Assembly (NCBI GenBank): GCA_021740625.1
Contig: JAIOZK010000026.1
Coordinates: 1 to 60,184 of the forward strand
Length of the DNA: 60,184 nt
DNA from: Bacteroidales bacterium
GTDB lineage: Bacteria > Bacteroidota > Bacteroidia > Bacteroidales > JAIOZK01
Reading direction: 5' to 3'
The notes under the pieces are model-generated. The model searched no databases. It was not told the DNA's origin and was given only the letters and a program-made list of their open reading frames with translations. This document shows, one piece after another, positions 18,740 through 27,069 of this stretch; positions within the stretch are counted from its first letter, which is position 1, and every line of letters begins with the position of its first letter. Position numbers and translations under genes: made by a program.

Positions 18740-19450
18740 TTACTGATCTGTTGAGTTGATGACGAGTTTGAAACCAATCCCGTGAACATTCAGCAATTCC
18801 ACATTCGGATCTTCTTTCAGGTACTTGCGCAATTTGGTAATATAAACATCCATGCTACGGGCATTGAAATAACTGTCATCCTGCCAGATGTTTTTAAGTG
18901 CTTCGCTGCGATCAAGAACATTGTTGACATTCAGACAAAGCATTCTCAGCAATTCCGATTCTTTCGAAGTCAGTTTTTGCTCTTTGCTGTTGATCTTCAG
19001 CAACTGCCGGTTATAATCAAAAACAAATTCGCCCAGGCTAAAGACATTGGCAGATTTCTCTGTTTCATTTTTTTCCATGTACCTGCGTATGATGGCCTTC
19101 ATCCTGGCCAGCAATTCTTCCATGCTGAAGGGTTTGGTGATATAATCATCAGCGCCCAGTTCAAATCCTTTCAACTTATCTTCCTGCATTGATTTGGCGG
19201 TAAGAAAAAGGATGGGGATGCTTTTATTTTCTTTGCGGATGTCTTTGGCAAGTGAAAATCCATCTTTCACAGGCATCATGATATCGATGATGCAAAAATC
19301 GAAGGTATCCTTCTGAAATGCTTCGTAAGCTTCCTGTCCGTCGACGGTCAATGTCGTGGGAAATCCTTTTGCTTCCAGGTAGGACTTCAAAATAGTGCCC
19401 AGATTTTTGTCATCCTCGGCCAGCAATACATTAATTTTCCTGTTTTTCAT
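18740..19450 (-). CDS. OmpR-family response regulator (RprY-like)
   Basis: A 236-residue protein with an N-terminal receiver domain: acidic pocket Glu12-Asp13-Asp14, phospho-acceptor Asp56 (IIDIMMP), Thr84 and Lys106 (DDYITKPF). The C-terminal winged helix (about 135-232) has the conserved LTSKESELLRMLC and RSMDVYITKLRKYL. It is activated by the histidine kinase encoded directly upstream in the same operon (11-bp gap). Organisation and sequence style resemble RprXY of Bacteroides, but I cannot confirm orthology. Targets unknown. It converges on the serine hydrolase gene. Confidence 0.93.
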   Translation of the reverse strand: MKNRKINVLLAEDDKNLGTILKSYLEAKGFPTTLTVDGQEAYEAFQKDTFDFCIIDIMMPVKDGFSLAKDIRKENKSIPILFLTAKSMQEDKLKGFELGADDYITKPFSMEELLARMKAIIRRYMEKNETEKSANVFSLGEFVFDYNRQLLKINSKEQKLTSKESELLRMLCLNVNNVLDRSEALKNIWQDDSYFNARSMDVYITKLRKYLKEDPNVELLNVHGIGFKLVINSTDQ

Positions 19451-19461
19451 TTCTCATAATT

Positions 19462-20877
19462 TTATTCCTCAATCGGTAAAACAACTTTGAATACCGATCC
19501 TTCTTTTGGTTCGCTTTCAAGATCAATCTTGCCCCCGTGCATTTCCACGATCGCTTTTACATAACTCAAACCAAGTCCGAATCCCTTAAAGTTATGAATA
19601 TTTCCCGTAGGCACCCTGTAAAGTTTATCGAAAATCTTTTGTTGTTCGCTTTTGCTGATCCCGATGCCGTTGTCTTTCACATGAATTTCTATGCTTGAGT
19701 TCAGGTTGTAAGTTGAAATTACGATTTCTGGTGTGTCAGGGGAATATTTATTGGCATTGTCGACAAGGTTGAAGATCATGTTCGTAATATGCATTTTATC
19801 GGCATATAAAACGCTTGTATCTGCGTGAAAATCCCGGATAATGTTTCCGTTGCGCTTTTTGATTTGTATGTCAATCTTGCCGATTACATCCGAGATGATC
19901 TCATGGATGTTGATCCATTCACGCTTTAGGTTCAGACTTCTCTGGTCAAGTGCTGCTGATTGCAAAACTTTCTCTGCCATGCCTCCCAGGCGTTTGTTTT
20001 CCTGGTTGATCACATTAATATAGTAATTGTAAATCTCATCCGATTTTTGAATGTCTTTGTCAGATAGGGCTTCGCAGGCAAGAGAAATGGTAGAGATGGG
20101 TGTTTTGAACTCATGGGTCATGTTGTTGATGAAATCATTCTTCATCACGGAAAGCTTTTTTTGCCTGAAGATGATATTGATGCTGACCACAAAACTGAAA
20201 ATAATCATGAGGATCAGTATGACCGAAATGAGTAAGAGCACCCATAACTGGCTGATCAGGAAACTTCTTTCATTGGGGAAGTAAATCATCAGGTAGTGCG
20301 GATCAGGTAAAAGGTCATTCGGATATAATGTGCTTGCAAAGCCTTTTTTCAGCAACTCGGAAGGATATTGCCCGGTTTTTTGCATCATCATGCTGTTGAA
20401 ACGCGGTCGGTAAATACCGAATTCGTAGTTTGTATTAATCCCTTGTTGTTTTAATTCAATGCCGATCAATGAGTCAAGCAAATGCTCATCCAGACGGCTC
20501 TCTACCGGCCTTGGCTTTTTCAATTCCAGTATGTCCTGCAATACATCCTGTGCCAGCATGGATTTTTTCAAAAAGCTCCTGTAGTCACGTTCATTTTTGA
20601 TGTTCGAAAAATCCTCGGCAAGGTTCTGGTTCACTGAATCAATTTTTTGCAATATTGACATGTCAGTTTTTCTGTCCATCCTTTTATTCAACTGGTATGA
20701 CATCTCCATCTTTTCCAGTTTCTGAACCACTCCCGATAAAGCCTCGTTCACCGTCCTGACAAAATTGGCTTCCTTCACTGTAACAGCATTTCTGATCCAA
20801 TAGACCTGGATGACCATAAGCCCTATCAAAGCCACAGTTAACAATATGATCACAAATATGACAGTATTCTTCCGCAT
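19462..20877 (-). CDS. Membrane sensor histidine kinase (RprX-like)
   Basis: About 471 residues from ATG 20877; the ATG at 20925 would add 16 residues and would read through the palindrome. TM1 is about 5-27, then a periplasmic sensor region of about 180 residues, TM2 about 208-235. The HisKA box is MTHEFKTPIS (His255), the N box NLVDNANKYSP, and the G boxes are DNGIGISKSE and KGFGLGLSYVKAIVEMHGG. It autophosphorylates and passes phosphate to the response regulator encoded 11 bp downstream. The signal is not known. A perfect palindrome lies just upstream of the start, suggesting autoregulation of the operon. Confidence 0.93.
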   Translation of the reverse strand: MRKNTVIFVIILLTVALIGLMVIQVYWIRNAVTVKEANFVRTVNEALSGVVQKLEKMEMSYQLNKRMDRKTDMSILQKIDSVNQNLAEDFSNIKNERDYRSFLKKSMLAQDVLQDILELKKPRPVESRLDEHLLDSLIGIELKQQGINTNYEFGIYRPRFNSMMMQKTGQYPSELLKKGFASTLYPNDLLPDPHYLMIYFPNERSFLISQLWVLLLISVILILMIIFSFVVSINIIFRQKKLSVMKNDFINNMTHEFKTPISTISLACEALSDKDIQKSDEIYNYYINVINQENKRLGGMAEKVLQSAALDQRSLNLKREWINIHEIISDVIGKIDIQIKKRNGNIIRDFHADTSVLYADKMHITNMIFNLVDNANKYSPDTPEIVISTYNLNSSIEIHVKDNGIGISKSEQQKIFDKLYRVPTGNIHNFKGFGLGLSYVKAIVEMHGGKIDLESEPKEGSVFKVVLPIEE

Positions 20878-20887
20878 CAGCACAAAA

Positions 20888-20905
20888 ATACCTTTTAAAA
20901 GGTAT
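20888..20905. promoter_or_regulatory. 18-bp perfect palindrome before the kinase gene
   Basis: ATACCTTTTAAAAGGTAT is fully self-complementary and ends 10 bp upstream of the kinase ATG on the minus strand. A symmetric site here is a natural candidate operator, for example for the pair's own response regulator, but OmpR-type regulators more often bind direct repeats. It could also be an RNA hairpin near the ribosome-binding region. Confidence 0.55.
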
Positions 20906-20983
20906 GATAAACAGTGGCTTAACAAATTTTAACTTTTCTTAATGAACCTTAACATCTTTGGCATGTTATATGTTTTAATTTTG

Positions 20984-21128
20984 CAGCTTTAGTACTAGCG
21001 TTACTATAGAATAATCCCTCGAAGGCTAAAATTTTATGTTGGATTATACATTGCGCTTCAAAAAAAGACATAGGTTTTGGTTTTCGAACCCGCGCGCGAT
21101 CAGCCTCCCAGGCTGATCGCTTTTTTTT
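20984..21128 (+). ncRNA. Candidate small RNA ending in a strong terminator
   Basis: A plus-strand -7-like box (TAATTTTG, 20976-20983) is followed after about 110 bp by a very strong intrinsic terminator. The interval has no open frame of note and no downstream gene before the terminator. A transcript of roughly 130-145 nt is therefore plausible. The TTTG at 20957-20960 is only 15 bp upstream of the -7 box, closer than usual. No known RNA family was recognised. Confidence 0.4.
21096..21128 (+). terminator. Strong rho-independent terminator
   Basis: GCGATCAGCCT (21096-21106), loop CCC, AGGCTGATCGC (21110-21120), then eight T (21121-21128). The stem is a perfect 11 bp and the T-tail is on the plus strand, so it stops plus-strand transcription. 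No coding gene lies upstream on that strand. Confidence 0.85.
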
Positions 21129-21138
21129 AATGAGACCG

Positions 21139-21287
21139 GATTTCTGCAAGCCCGCCAGGGCGCAGCAGAAATCGAAAGTCGAATTAATCTGCTGAAGCTT
21201 TAGCGAAGGCGGTTAAGGCGAATAAATATCAGTTTATAAATTCGTATTTCAAGCCCGCTGGGCCCAGCAGAAATCCAAAGTCGAATC
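21139..21287. repeat. Two copies of a 38-39 bp intergenic repeat
   Basis: The segments 21147-21185 and 21250-21287 share a core with GCAGAAATC or CAGCAGAAATC followed by AAAGTCGAAT. GATTTCTGC (21139-21147) pairs with GCAGAAATC (21165-21173), so copy 1 can form a hairpin. The rest of the spacer to 21489 is non-coding and appears to be eroded dispersed repeats, followed by the promoter of the next operon. Confidence 0.6.
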
Positions 21288-21448
21288 CTGCCTTCACTGA
21301 CCTACGGCAGGTGAATTCGTCCTCGCCCTGAGGGGGTAGAGGTGGGTTCGTAAATGGTGAAGTATTTTCCAAAAATGACTTTTCGTCATTTCATCCCCCA
21401 AAAACGGCAACTTATCGATTTTGTCTTTCTTGTAATTTCTGCTGATGC

Positions 21449-21456
21449 TAGTTTTG
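21449..21456 (+). promoter_or_regulatory. Candidate -7 box for the LiaF-like/LytS/LytTR operon
   Basis: TAGTTTTG matches TAnnTTTG 33 bp before the ATG at 21490. A TTTG lies at 21420-21423, 25 bp upstream, slightly farther than usual. Confidence 0.5.
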
Positions 21457-21489
21457 TTTCAAAATTGATAACTTTAAAAACTCAAAAAA

Positions 21490-22218
21490 ATGGAAAAAGT
21501 AAATAATCATGTTCATGCAAACAAAAACCCTATGAAAAAGTTCGTATTTGGTTTTATCGTAATGGCCGCAGGTGCCTTGCTGCTGTTGTTCAATTTTGAT
21601 ATCCTGAATGATGATTACAAGCACATTTTCTTTTCCTGGCAGATGCTGCTGATCGCCCTGGGTGTGATCAATATCTTTTCATGGAAGGACAGGTTTGTGG
21701 GATGGATCCTGATTGCAGTTGGTGTTTTCTTCCTGGCTCCGGATGTATTGCATTTTGACTTTAATTTCGTCAAGTTGTTTTGGCCTGCCCTGCTGATCTT
21801 TATCGGTATCATGATCATCTACTCAGGAAGAAAAATCAGGCGTTGGAAACATAGGGAAAAGGACAGCAATCTTGACAGTGGCTACATAGATGAAACCAAT
21901 ATTTTCGGTGGCTCCAAACAAAGATTCACAAATCAGATATTTAAAGGTGGGAAGATCGCCAATATTTTCGGAGGTTCAGAAATCGACCTGAGCCAGGTAG
22001 AATTACAGGAAGGAAAAAGCGAACTGGAAATTAACTGCATTTTTGGCGGTGTTGGACTTGTTGTTCCCAGCGACTGGAAAGTAACCACAAGGGTTTCCAA
22101 TATCCTGGGAGGTTTCAGCGATAAGCGGCAAATAATCACTGCATCCAAGGATTCAAGCAAGGAACTTATCATTACAGGTACCATGATCTTTGGTGGTGGC
22201 GAAATAAAAAGCTATTAA
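21490..22218 (+). CDS. LiaF-like membrane protein
   Basis: A 242-residue protein. Four hydrophobic segments lie in the first 115 residues (FVFGFIVMAAGALLLLFNF; MLLIALGVINIFSW; GWILIAVGVFFLAP; LFWPALLIFIGIMIIYSG), followed by a basic stretch. The soluble C-terminal domain has repeated FGG turns (NIFGGSKQRF, NIFGGSEIDL, CIFGGVGLVVP, MIFGGGEIKS), which is the beta-solenoid-like LiaF C-terminal domain. LiaF proteins modulate sensor kinases that react to cell-wall-active agents. The kinase and regulator genes follow directly (11-bp gap), which supports an envelope-stress sensing operon. Confidence 0.85.
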   Translation: MEKVNNHVHANKNPMKKFVFGFIVMAAGALLLLFNFDILNDDYKHIFFSWQMLLIALGVINIFSWKDRFVGWILIAVGVFFLAPDVLHFDFNFVKLFWPALLIFIGIMIIYSGRKIRRWKHREKDSNLDSGYIDETNIFGGSKQRFTNQIFKGGKIANIFGGSEIDLSQVELQEGKSELEINCIFGGVGLVVPSDWKVTTRVSNILGGFSDKRQIITASKDSSKELIITGTMIFGGGEIKSY

Positions 22219-22229
22219 TTGGTCCCGAA

Positions 22230-23285
22230 ATGGAGCATCCTGTTTTTTACAGCAAGAGATCTCTGGTCATTTATCTGGCAGTCTGGACGGCAATAACTGC
22301 TGGCCAGGTTGCCTTTTTATATTCATTTTATTTGGATAACCTGGGCCTCGCAATTGGGGATGCCGCAGTGTTCAACATTCTTTTCGCTTTGCTTGGTTTG
22401 GCCGTCTGGTATCCAGTGCATTTTACACAACCCGGCAGAAACAAGGTCATCAATCTCATCATAAATCATATTACATCATTGATCATTGTATTGTTGATCT
22501 GGATAAGCCTGGGCAATTTTATATTAAGCAAAGCCATTCCTGAACAGGCCTATCAGGAATTCCTGAATGAGGCCGTACCCTGGCGGATTATCAGTGGTGT
22601 TTTCTTTTATTTCATACTTGTTCTGATCTATTATCTGATTAAATATTATAATGATCTGCATGAACGACAGATGTTGCAGGCCAAAATAATGGGGAGTCTC
22701 AAGGAGGCCGAGTTGAACCTGCTAAAATCCCAGATCAATCCACATTTTCTGTTCAACAGCCTGAATTCTGTGAGCTCACTCATTATTACCGATCCGGAAA
22801 AAGCAAGGGAAATGATCATCAAACTCTCCGATTTCCTGAGATATACAGTTTCCATGGAAAGTGACAAATTTACCTCACTGGAAAGAGAGATAGATAACAT
22901 CAGAAAATACCTTGAGATCGAAAAAGTGAGATTTGGGAACAAATTGCAATTTGAATTTCAAATAAAGGAGGAATGTCTGAAACAAAAACTTCCCCTGATG
23001 ATTCTGCAACCGCTGTTTGAAAATTCCATTAAACATGGGGTTTATGAGAGCAGTGAAACCATTCTGATTAATACACTATGTACTCAGAAGGACGGTTTTA
23101 TGGAGATATCAATCCGCAATAATTTTGAACCCGGTCCATCCTCAAAAAAAGGTGCCGGACTGGGATTGAAAAATATAAAAGAACGGCTGAAGCTTTTGTA
23201 CCAGTCGGATCAACTGATGAAAATAGAAAAATCGGAAAACAGTTTTGAAGTAAAACTTTTAATACCCGTAAATCATGAAGGATAA
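22230..23285 (+). CDS. LytS/YehU-type sensor histidine kinase
   Basis: A 351-residue protein with four membrane helices (about 10-34, 42-62, 76-100, 118-140) and a cytoplasmic kinase domain. The phospho-acceptor motif is SQINPHFLFNSLN (His172), typical of the His_kinase PF06580 group. The ATPase N box is LQPLFENSIKHGV and the G box GAGLGLKNIKERL. It should phosphorylate the LytTR regulator whose start codon overlaps its end by 11 bp, so the two are translationally coupled. The LiaF-like protein encoded upstream is a likely modulator. Confidence 0.93.
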   Translation: MEHPVFYSKRSLVIYLAVWTAITAGQVAFLYSFYLDNLGLAIGDAAVFNILFALLGLAVWYPVHFTQPGRNKVINLIINHITSLIIVLLIWISLGNFILSKAIPEQAYQEFLNEAVPWRIISGVFFYFILVLIYYLIKYYNDLHERQMLQAKIMGSLKEAELNLLKSQINPHFLFNSLNSVSSLIITDPEKAREMIIKLSDFLRYTVSMESDKFTSLEREIDNIRKYLEIEKVRFGNKLQFEFQIKEECLKQKLPLMILQPLFENSIKHGVYESSETILINTLCTQKDGFMEISIRNNFEPGPSSKKGAGLGLKNIKERLKLLYQSDQLMKIEKSENSFEVKLLIPVNHEG

Positions 23286-24030
23286 GATCAAAGCCTTTAT
23301 CATAGAAGATGAGGAACCGGCGCGGCTGCTGGTGAAAAACTACCTGGAAGCATTTACTGAAATTGAACTTGCAGGAGAATTTGAAAATGGTTACAAGGGG
23401 GTCAAAGCGATCAACGAAACAAAGCCCGACCTGATCTTTCTGGATATACAAATGCCTAAACTCACAGGTTTTGAAATGCTGGAATTGCTGGAACATATGC
23501 CAGTGATCATCTTTACCACGGCTTATGATCAATATGCCATCAAGGCCTTTGAAATGAATGCTACCGATTATCTGCTAAAACCTTTCTCAAAGGAGAGGTT
23601 TGGGGATGCCGTACAAAAAGCCATTCAAAAGATAAAGAACAGTACCTCAGAAAAAGAGCAGATTAAAAATCTCGTGGAACAAAAGGACGAAGAAATTGAT
23701 CATCTGCAACGTATTGCCGTGAGAACGGGAAAAAAAATCCATGTATTTGCCACAGATGATATTCATTATATCGAATCCGACGGAGATTACGTGAAGATCC
23801 ATACCGCCGAAAACAGCTACCTCAAAGAAAAAACCATGAAGTTTTTCGAGAACCATCTTGATGCTTCACAATTTGTCCGCATCCACCGCAGCTATATTGT
23901 AAATGTGAATGAGATCGCCCGCCTTGAGCAATACGAAAAAGAAAGTTATATCGCATTGCTGAAAAACGGAAACAGGCTAAAAGTAAGTAAAAGCGGGTAT
24001 AAGGAAGTGCGGGAGGTTTTGAATTTGTAG
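23275..24030 (+). CDS. LytTR-family response regulator
   Basis: A 251-residue protein. The receiver domain has acidic residues Glu11-Asp12-Glu13 and phospho-acceptor Asp57 (LIFLDIQMP), with ATDYLLKPF further on. After a coiled linker rich in Lys and Glu, the LytTR DNA-binding domain (about 150-250) shows IHYIESDGDYVKIHT, FVRIHRSYIVNV and LKVSKSGYKEV. It is the partner of the overlapping kinase gene. LytTR proteins bind direct-repeat sites in promoters; no such site was identified here. Confidence 0.94.
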   Translation: MKDKIKAFIIEDEEPARLLVKNYLEAFTEIELAGEFENGYKGVKAINETKPDLIFLDIQMPKLTGFEMLELLEHMPVIIFTTAYDQYAIKAFEMNATDYLLKPFSKERFGDAVQKAIQKIKNSTSEKEQIKNLVEQKDEEIDHLQRIAVRTGKKIHVFATDDIHYIESDGDYVKIHTAENSYLKEKTMKFFENHLDASQFVRIHRSYIVNVNEIARLEQYEKESYIALLKNGNRLKVSKSGYKEVREVLNL

Positions 24031-24321
24031 GATTTAACCGTGAAGAGCGCAAAGAAAGCGCAATGATCGCAACGTTCATTCATTCAATTTTTTCCTTTGC
24101 GGTTAAAAACTTAAACAAGGAACAAACAACAAGAAACAATTAATTGGTAGCTGCAATAATTCCTTATTCCTTGTCCCGATACAAATCGGGATGTTCGGAT
24201 GTTTCTTGTTTCAAGAGTTATAAATGTATAAAGGTATAAAGGAGTAAAAAATCCTTTACGCTTCGCGCCCTTTGCAAAACATCGCGACCATTGCGGTTTA
24301 ATTTGATGTTAATTCGGGAAA
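24031..24321. other. Non-coding spacer with dispersed repeats
   Basis: No gene seen. It contains pieces of the widespread AACCGCAAAG/CTTTGCGGTT type repeat (at about 24037-24108 and 24265-24300) and a small palindrome (TCCCGAT-ACAA-ATCGGGA, 24174-24191). Inverted stretches near AAGGAACAAACAACAAGAAA and TTTCTTGTTT could fold together. It probably ends the upstream operon. Confidence 0.55.
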
Positions 24322-24405
24322 GTGCTTTCTGTAAAAAGCATTTTTTTGATATTTTGTTTTTTATAGAGAGCATAATATGTTATTTTTGCTTTTTATAAAA
24401 AGCAA
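24322..24405. promoter_or_regulatory. Three palindromic sites at exact 32-bp spacing before ATPase 1
   Basis: Site 3 (24386-24405) is the perfect palindrome TTGCTTTTTATAAAAAGCAA and ends one base before the ATG. Site 2 (24354-24373) is TTGTTTTTTATAGAGAGCAT and site 1 (24322-24341) is GTGCTTTCTGTAAAAAGCAT; each matches site 3 at 16 of 20 positions. Their centres are 24331.5, 24363.5 and 24395.5, so the spacing is 32 bp twice, about three helical turns. This puts them on one DNA face, as expected for cooperative binding. A likely autoregulatory operator array for the downstream gene. Confidence 0.75.
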
Positions 24406-24406
24406 T

Positions 24407-25600
24407 ATGGAAAATCTAATTCTCAAATCGGAAAAGAAAATCAGGAATGTACCCATTAAATTTATCAGGGATACAATTCATGAAATTGACTGGAATGACA
24501 GATTGATCGGGATTAAGGGAGCAAGAGGGGTTGGCAAAACGACACTTGTCCTGCAATATATCAGAAAAGAACTGTTTGGAAAAGCCAAAGTCCTGTATGT
24601 TGGCCTGGATGATCTTTATTTTGCAGATAACAGGCTTTACGATTTGGCGACAGATTTTGCCAGCTATGGTGGAACATATTTGTTTCTGGATGAAGTGCAC
24701 CGCTATCCCGACTGGTCGAAAGAAATAAAGCTGATCTACGATGATATTCCTGAGCTAAAAGTTGTATTCACCGGTTCATCCCTGTTAAGCATTGTTAATA
24801 CGAAAGCCGATCTGAGCAGGCGGTCTGTTTTTTATCAAATGCAGGGATTGTCTTTCCGGGAATATCTTGCATTTAATTATGGATTCAATTTTAAAAAAAT
24901 TCCATTGGAATCAGTACTTTCAGATCACAAGGAAATTGCTTTTGAAATTAATTCGCAGTTTAAAGTTTTGCCTTCATTTAAAAATTACCTGAATAAAGGA
25001 TACTTCCCCTTCTTTAAGGAAAATCCGGCCAATTATTTATCCCGGCTGTCAGAAATCGCAAACATGGTTCTCGAGGTAGATATACCTGCACAACGAAATA
25101 TAAAAAGAGAAGCCATTCCGAAGCTTAAGAAACTCCTGTACATCATAAGCAATTCTGTTCCTTTCAAGCCCAATATTCAAAAGCTAAGCGAAATAGCTGG
25201 GATTACCCGCAATACCATCGTTACCTATATCAACTATCTTGAAGAAGCAGCCATCCTGAATCTTTTACACACTGATGCAATCGGAATCGGCTATCTGAGA
25301 AAACCAGAAAAGATCTACCTCGAAAACACCAATTTGAATTTTGCACTCAGTGATTCCAAACCAGAAACCGGCAATCTGAGAGAATCTTTTTTCCTGAATC
25401 AACTGAAAAAAAACCACAAGTTAACGTACACAAAAACCGGTGATTTTATGGTTAATGAAAAATACACATTTGAAATCGGGGGTAAAAACAAAACCCTTAA
25501 ACAAATTGCAGGCTTAGGTAATGCATATCTTGCTCAGGATGATATTGAGGCAGGGATTGAAAACAAAGTTCCACTTTGGTTGTTTGGGTTTTTGTATTGA
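24407..25600 (+). CDS. AAA ATPase with winged-helix and DUF4143 domain (copy 1)
   Basis: 397 residues from ATG 24407 (the ATG at 24377 lies within the palindrome array and is rejected). Walker A is GARGVGKT (38-45), Walker B YLFLDEV (91-97), and FTGSS (121-125) is the sensor. A helix-turn-helix segment (about 255-282, LSEIAGITRNTIVTYINYL) follows. The C-terminal DUF4143 part has GDF (Asp346), then FEIGGK (Glu356, Lys360), resembling a PD-(D/E)XK nuclease core, and ends NKVPLWLFGFLY. The family is common in Bacteroidota and archaea; its biological role is unsettled. A paralogue is at 30384-31574. The palindromes touching its start suggest that it binds its own promoter. Confidence 0.88.
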   Translation: MENLILKSEKKIRNVPIKFIRDTIHEIDWNDRLIGIKGARGVGKTTLVLQYIRKELFGKAKVLYVGLDDLYFADNRLYDLATDFASYGGTYLFLDEVHRYPDWSKEIKLIYDDIPELKVVFTGSSLLSIVNTKADLSRRSVFYQMQGLSFREYLAFNYGFNFKKIPLESVLSDHKEIAFEINSQFKVLPSFKNYLNKGYFPFFKENPANYLSRLSEIANMVLEVDIPAQRNIKREAIPKLKKLLYIISNSVPFKPNIQKLSEIAGITRNTIVTYINYLEEAAILNLLHTDAIGIGYLRKPEKIYLENTNLNFALSDSKPETGNLRESFFLNQLKKNHKLTYTKTGDFMVNEKYTFEIGGKNKTLKQIAGLGNAYLAQDDIEAGIENKVPLWLFGFLY

Positions 25601-25601
25601 A

Positions 25602-25671
25602 AAGGGTCTAAGACCCGCAAGGCAAATTTGATGAAATTTGCATGGCTTTCACAGGCGGGTCTTAGACCCTT
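25602..25671. repeat. Nested long hairpin between ATPase 1 and pgi
   Basis: AAGGGTCTAAGACCCGC (25602-25618) pairs perfectly with GCGGGTCTTAGACCCTT (25655-25671). Within the loop GCAAATTT and AAATTTGC also pair. The outer arm is itself nearly palindromic (GGGTCT-AAGACCC). It may terminate transcription from both sides, or be a dispersed palindromic element. Confidence 0.75.
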
Positions 25672-25685
25672 AAGTCATTTCTTCG

Positions 25686-25693
25686 TACCTTTA
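25686..25693 (+). promoter_or_regulatory. Candidate -7 box for pgi
   Basis: TACCTTTA matches TAnnTTTG except the last base and lies 24 bp before the pgi start. A weak assignment. Confidence 0.35.
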
Positions 25694-25716
25694 CATTTCC
25701 ATAAAAATCAAGCAGT

Positions 25717-27060
25717 ATGGCAAATTTGAAATTAGATATCAGGAATGTATTGAGTTTCATTGATGAAGAAGTAATACTTTCTTATCAGGAAGAAATTGAA
25801 AAACATTTTGAGGCCCTCTACGACAGGAGCGGCAAAGGAAACGACTTCCTGGGCTGGATGGATCTTCCCACGGGGATTTCAAAAGAACGAATAGATGATA
25901 TCAATGCAACTGCTGAAAGGATCAGGGATATGGCCGAAGTTTTTGTGGTCATCGGAATTGGGGGTTCTTACCTGGGCGCCCGTGCTGTGATCGAAGCACT
26001 TGGTCATCATTTTTATGAATTAAAAAAAGAAAAGGATTACCCCCTGGTGATTTTTGCCGGACAAAACATCAGCGAGGATTACCTGGCCAATCTGCTTGAA
26101 ATCCTGGATGAAAAGGATTATGCCGTTTCGGTGATCTCCAAATCAGGAACCACCACCGAACCTGCCATTGCCTTCCGCCTGATCCGTGAGCACATGGAAA
26201 AAAAGTATGGTGTGGAAGAGGCCCGCAAGCGGATCATTGCCATCACCGACAAGGAAAAAGGCGCCCTCAGAACATTGGCTGACAATGAAGGCTACAAAAC
26301 TTACGTGGTCCCCGATGATGTTGGCGGTCGTTATTCCGTGCTGACTCCCGTGGGATTACTGCCCATCGCCATGGCAGGTTTTGATATTGAAAAACTGCTG
26401 CAGGGAGCCGAAAGCATGAAAAATGAAATTGCCGAAAGTACGGATATCAAAGAAAATCCCGTGGCTTTGTACGCAGCTACCCGGAATGCCCTTTATCAAA
26501 AAGACAAGATTATCGAGATCCTGGTGAACTACCAGCCCGAGTTGTATTATTTCACCGAATGGTGGAAACAACTCTATGGTGAAAGCGAAGGCAAGGAAGG
26601 CAAAGGTATTTTCCCGGCCGGGGTGAGTTTTACTACCGATCTGCATTCTATGGGGCAATATATACAGGATGGTTTGAGAAAGATTTTTGAAACGGTGATC
26701 TCTGTGGAAAATCCGAACAAGAAGCTTCAGATTCCGAAAGATGAAGAAAACCTTGATAAGCTAAATTACATTGCAGGGAAGAGAATTCACGAAGTAAACC
26801 TCATGGCCGAAAAAGGAACCACCATTGCCCATGTGGATGGGGGCGTACCCAACATCAAAATAAGCATACCGCAGGTAAATGAAAAATCGCTGGGTGAACT
26901 GATCTTTTTCTTCGAGATGGCCTGTGCGCTGAGTGGTTATATTCTCGGCATCAATCCCTTCGACCAGCCCGGTGTGGAAGAATACAAGAGGAATATGTTT
27001 GCCCTGCTCGGCAAACCCGGATTTGAAAAGGAAACGGAAAAAATCCGCAAAAGACTTTAA
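25717..27060 (+). CDS. pgi: Glucose-6-phosphate isomerase
   Basis: 447 residues, the usual length for the shorter bacterial form. The SIS-fold phosphosugar site appears as [18 protein letters not shown] (78-95) and [10 protein letters not shown] (141-150). [14 protein letters not shown] and the C-terminal motif GCALSGY-like ([20 protein letters not shown]) match the PGI signatures. It interconverts glucose-6-phosphate and fructose-6-phosphate in the cytoplasm, for glycolysis and gluconeogenesis. The following lipoprotein gene starts 10 bp after the stop. Confidence 0.96.
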   Translation: MANLKLDIRNVLSFIDEEVILSYQEEIEKHFEALYDRSGKGNDFLGWMDLPTGISKERIDDINATAERIRDMAEVFVVIGIGGSYLGARAVIEALGHHFYELKKEKDYPLVIFAGQNISEDYLANLLEILDEKDYAVSVISKSGTTTEPAIAFRLIREHMEKKYGVEEARKRIIAITDKEKGALRTLADNEGYKTYVVPDDVGGRYSVLTPVGLLPIAMAGFDIEKLLQGAESMKNEIAESTDIKENPVALYAATRNALYQKDKIIEILVNYQPELYYFTEWWKQLYGESEGKEGKGIFPAGVSFTTDLHSMGQYIQDGLRKIFETVISVENPNKKLQIPKDEENLDKLNYIAGKRIHEVNLMAEKGTTIAHVDGGVPNIKISIPQVNEKSLGELIFFFEMACALSGYILGINPFDQPGVEEYKRNMFALLGKPGFEKETEKIRKRL

Positions 27061-27069
27061 TTATCGGGC

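Noticed and set aside
24177-24300. Possible insertion-sequence end near the AACCGCAAAG repeats
   Set aside because: No transposase, target duplication or paired ends; it matches dispersed intergenic repeats seen elsewhere in the window.
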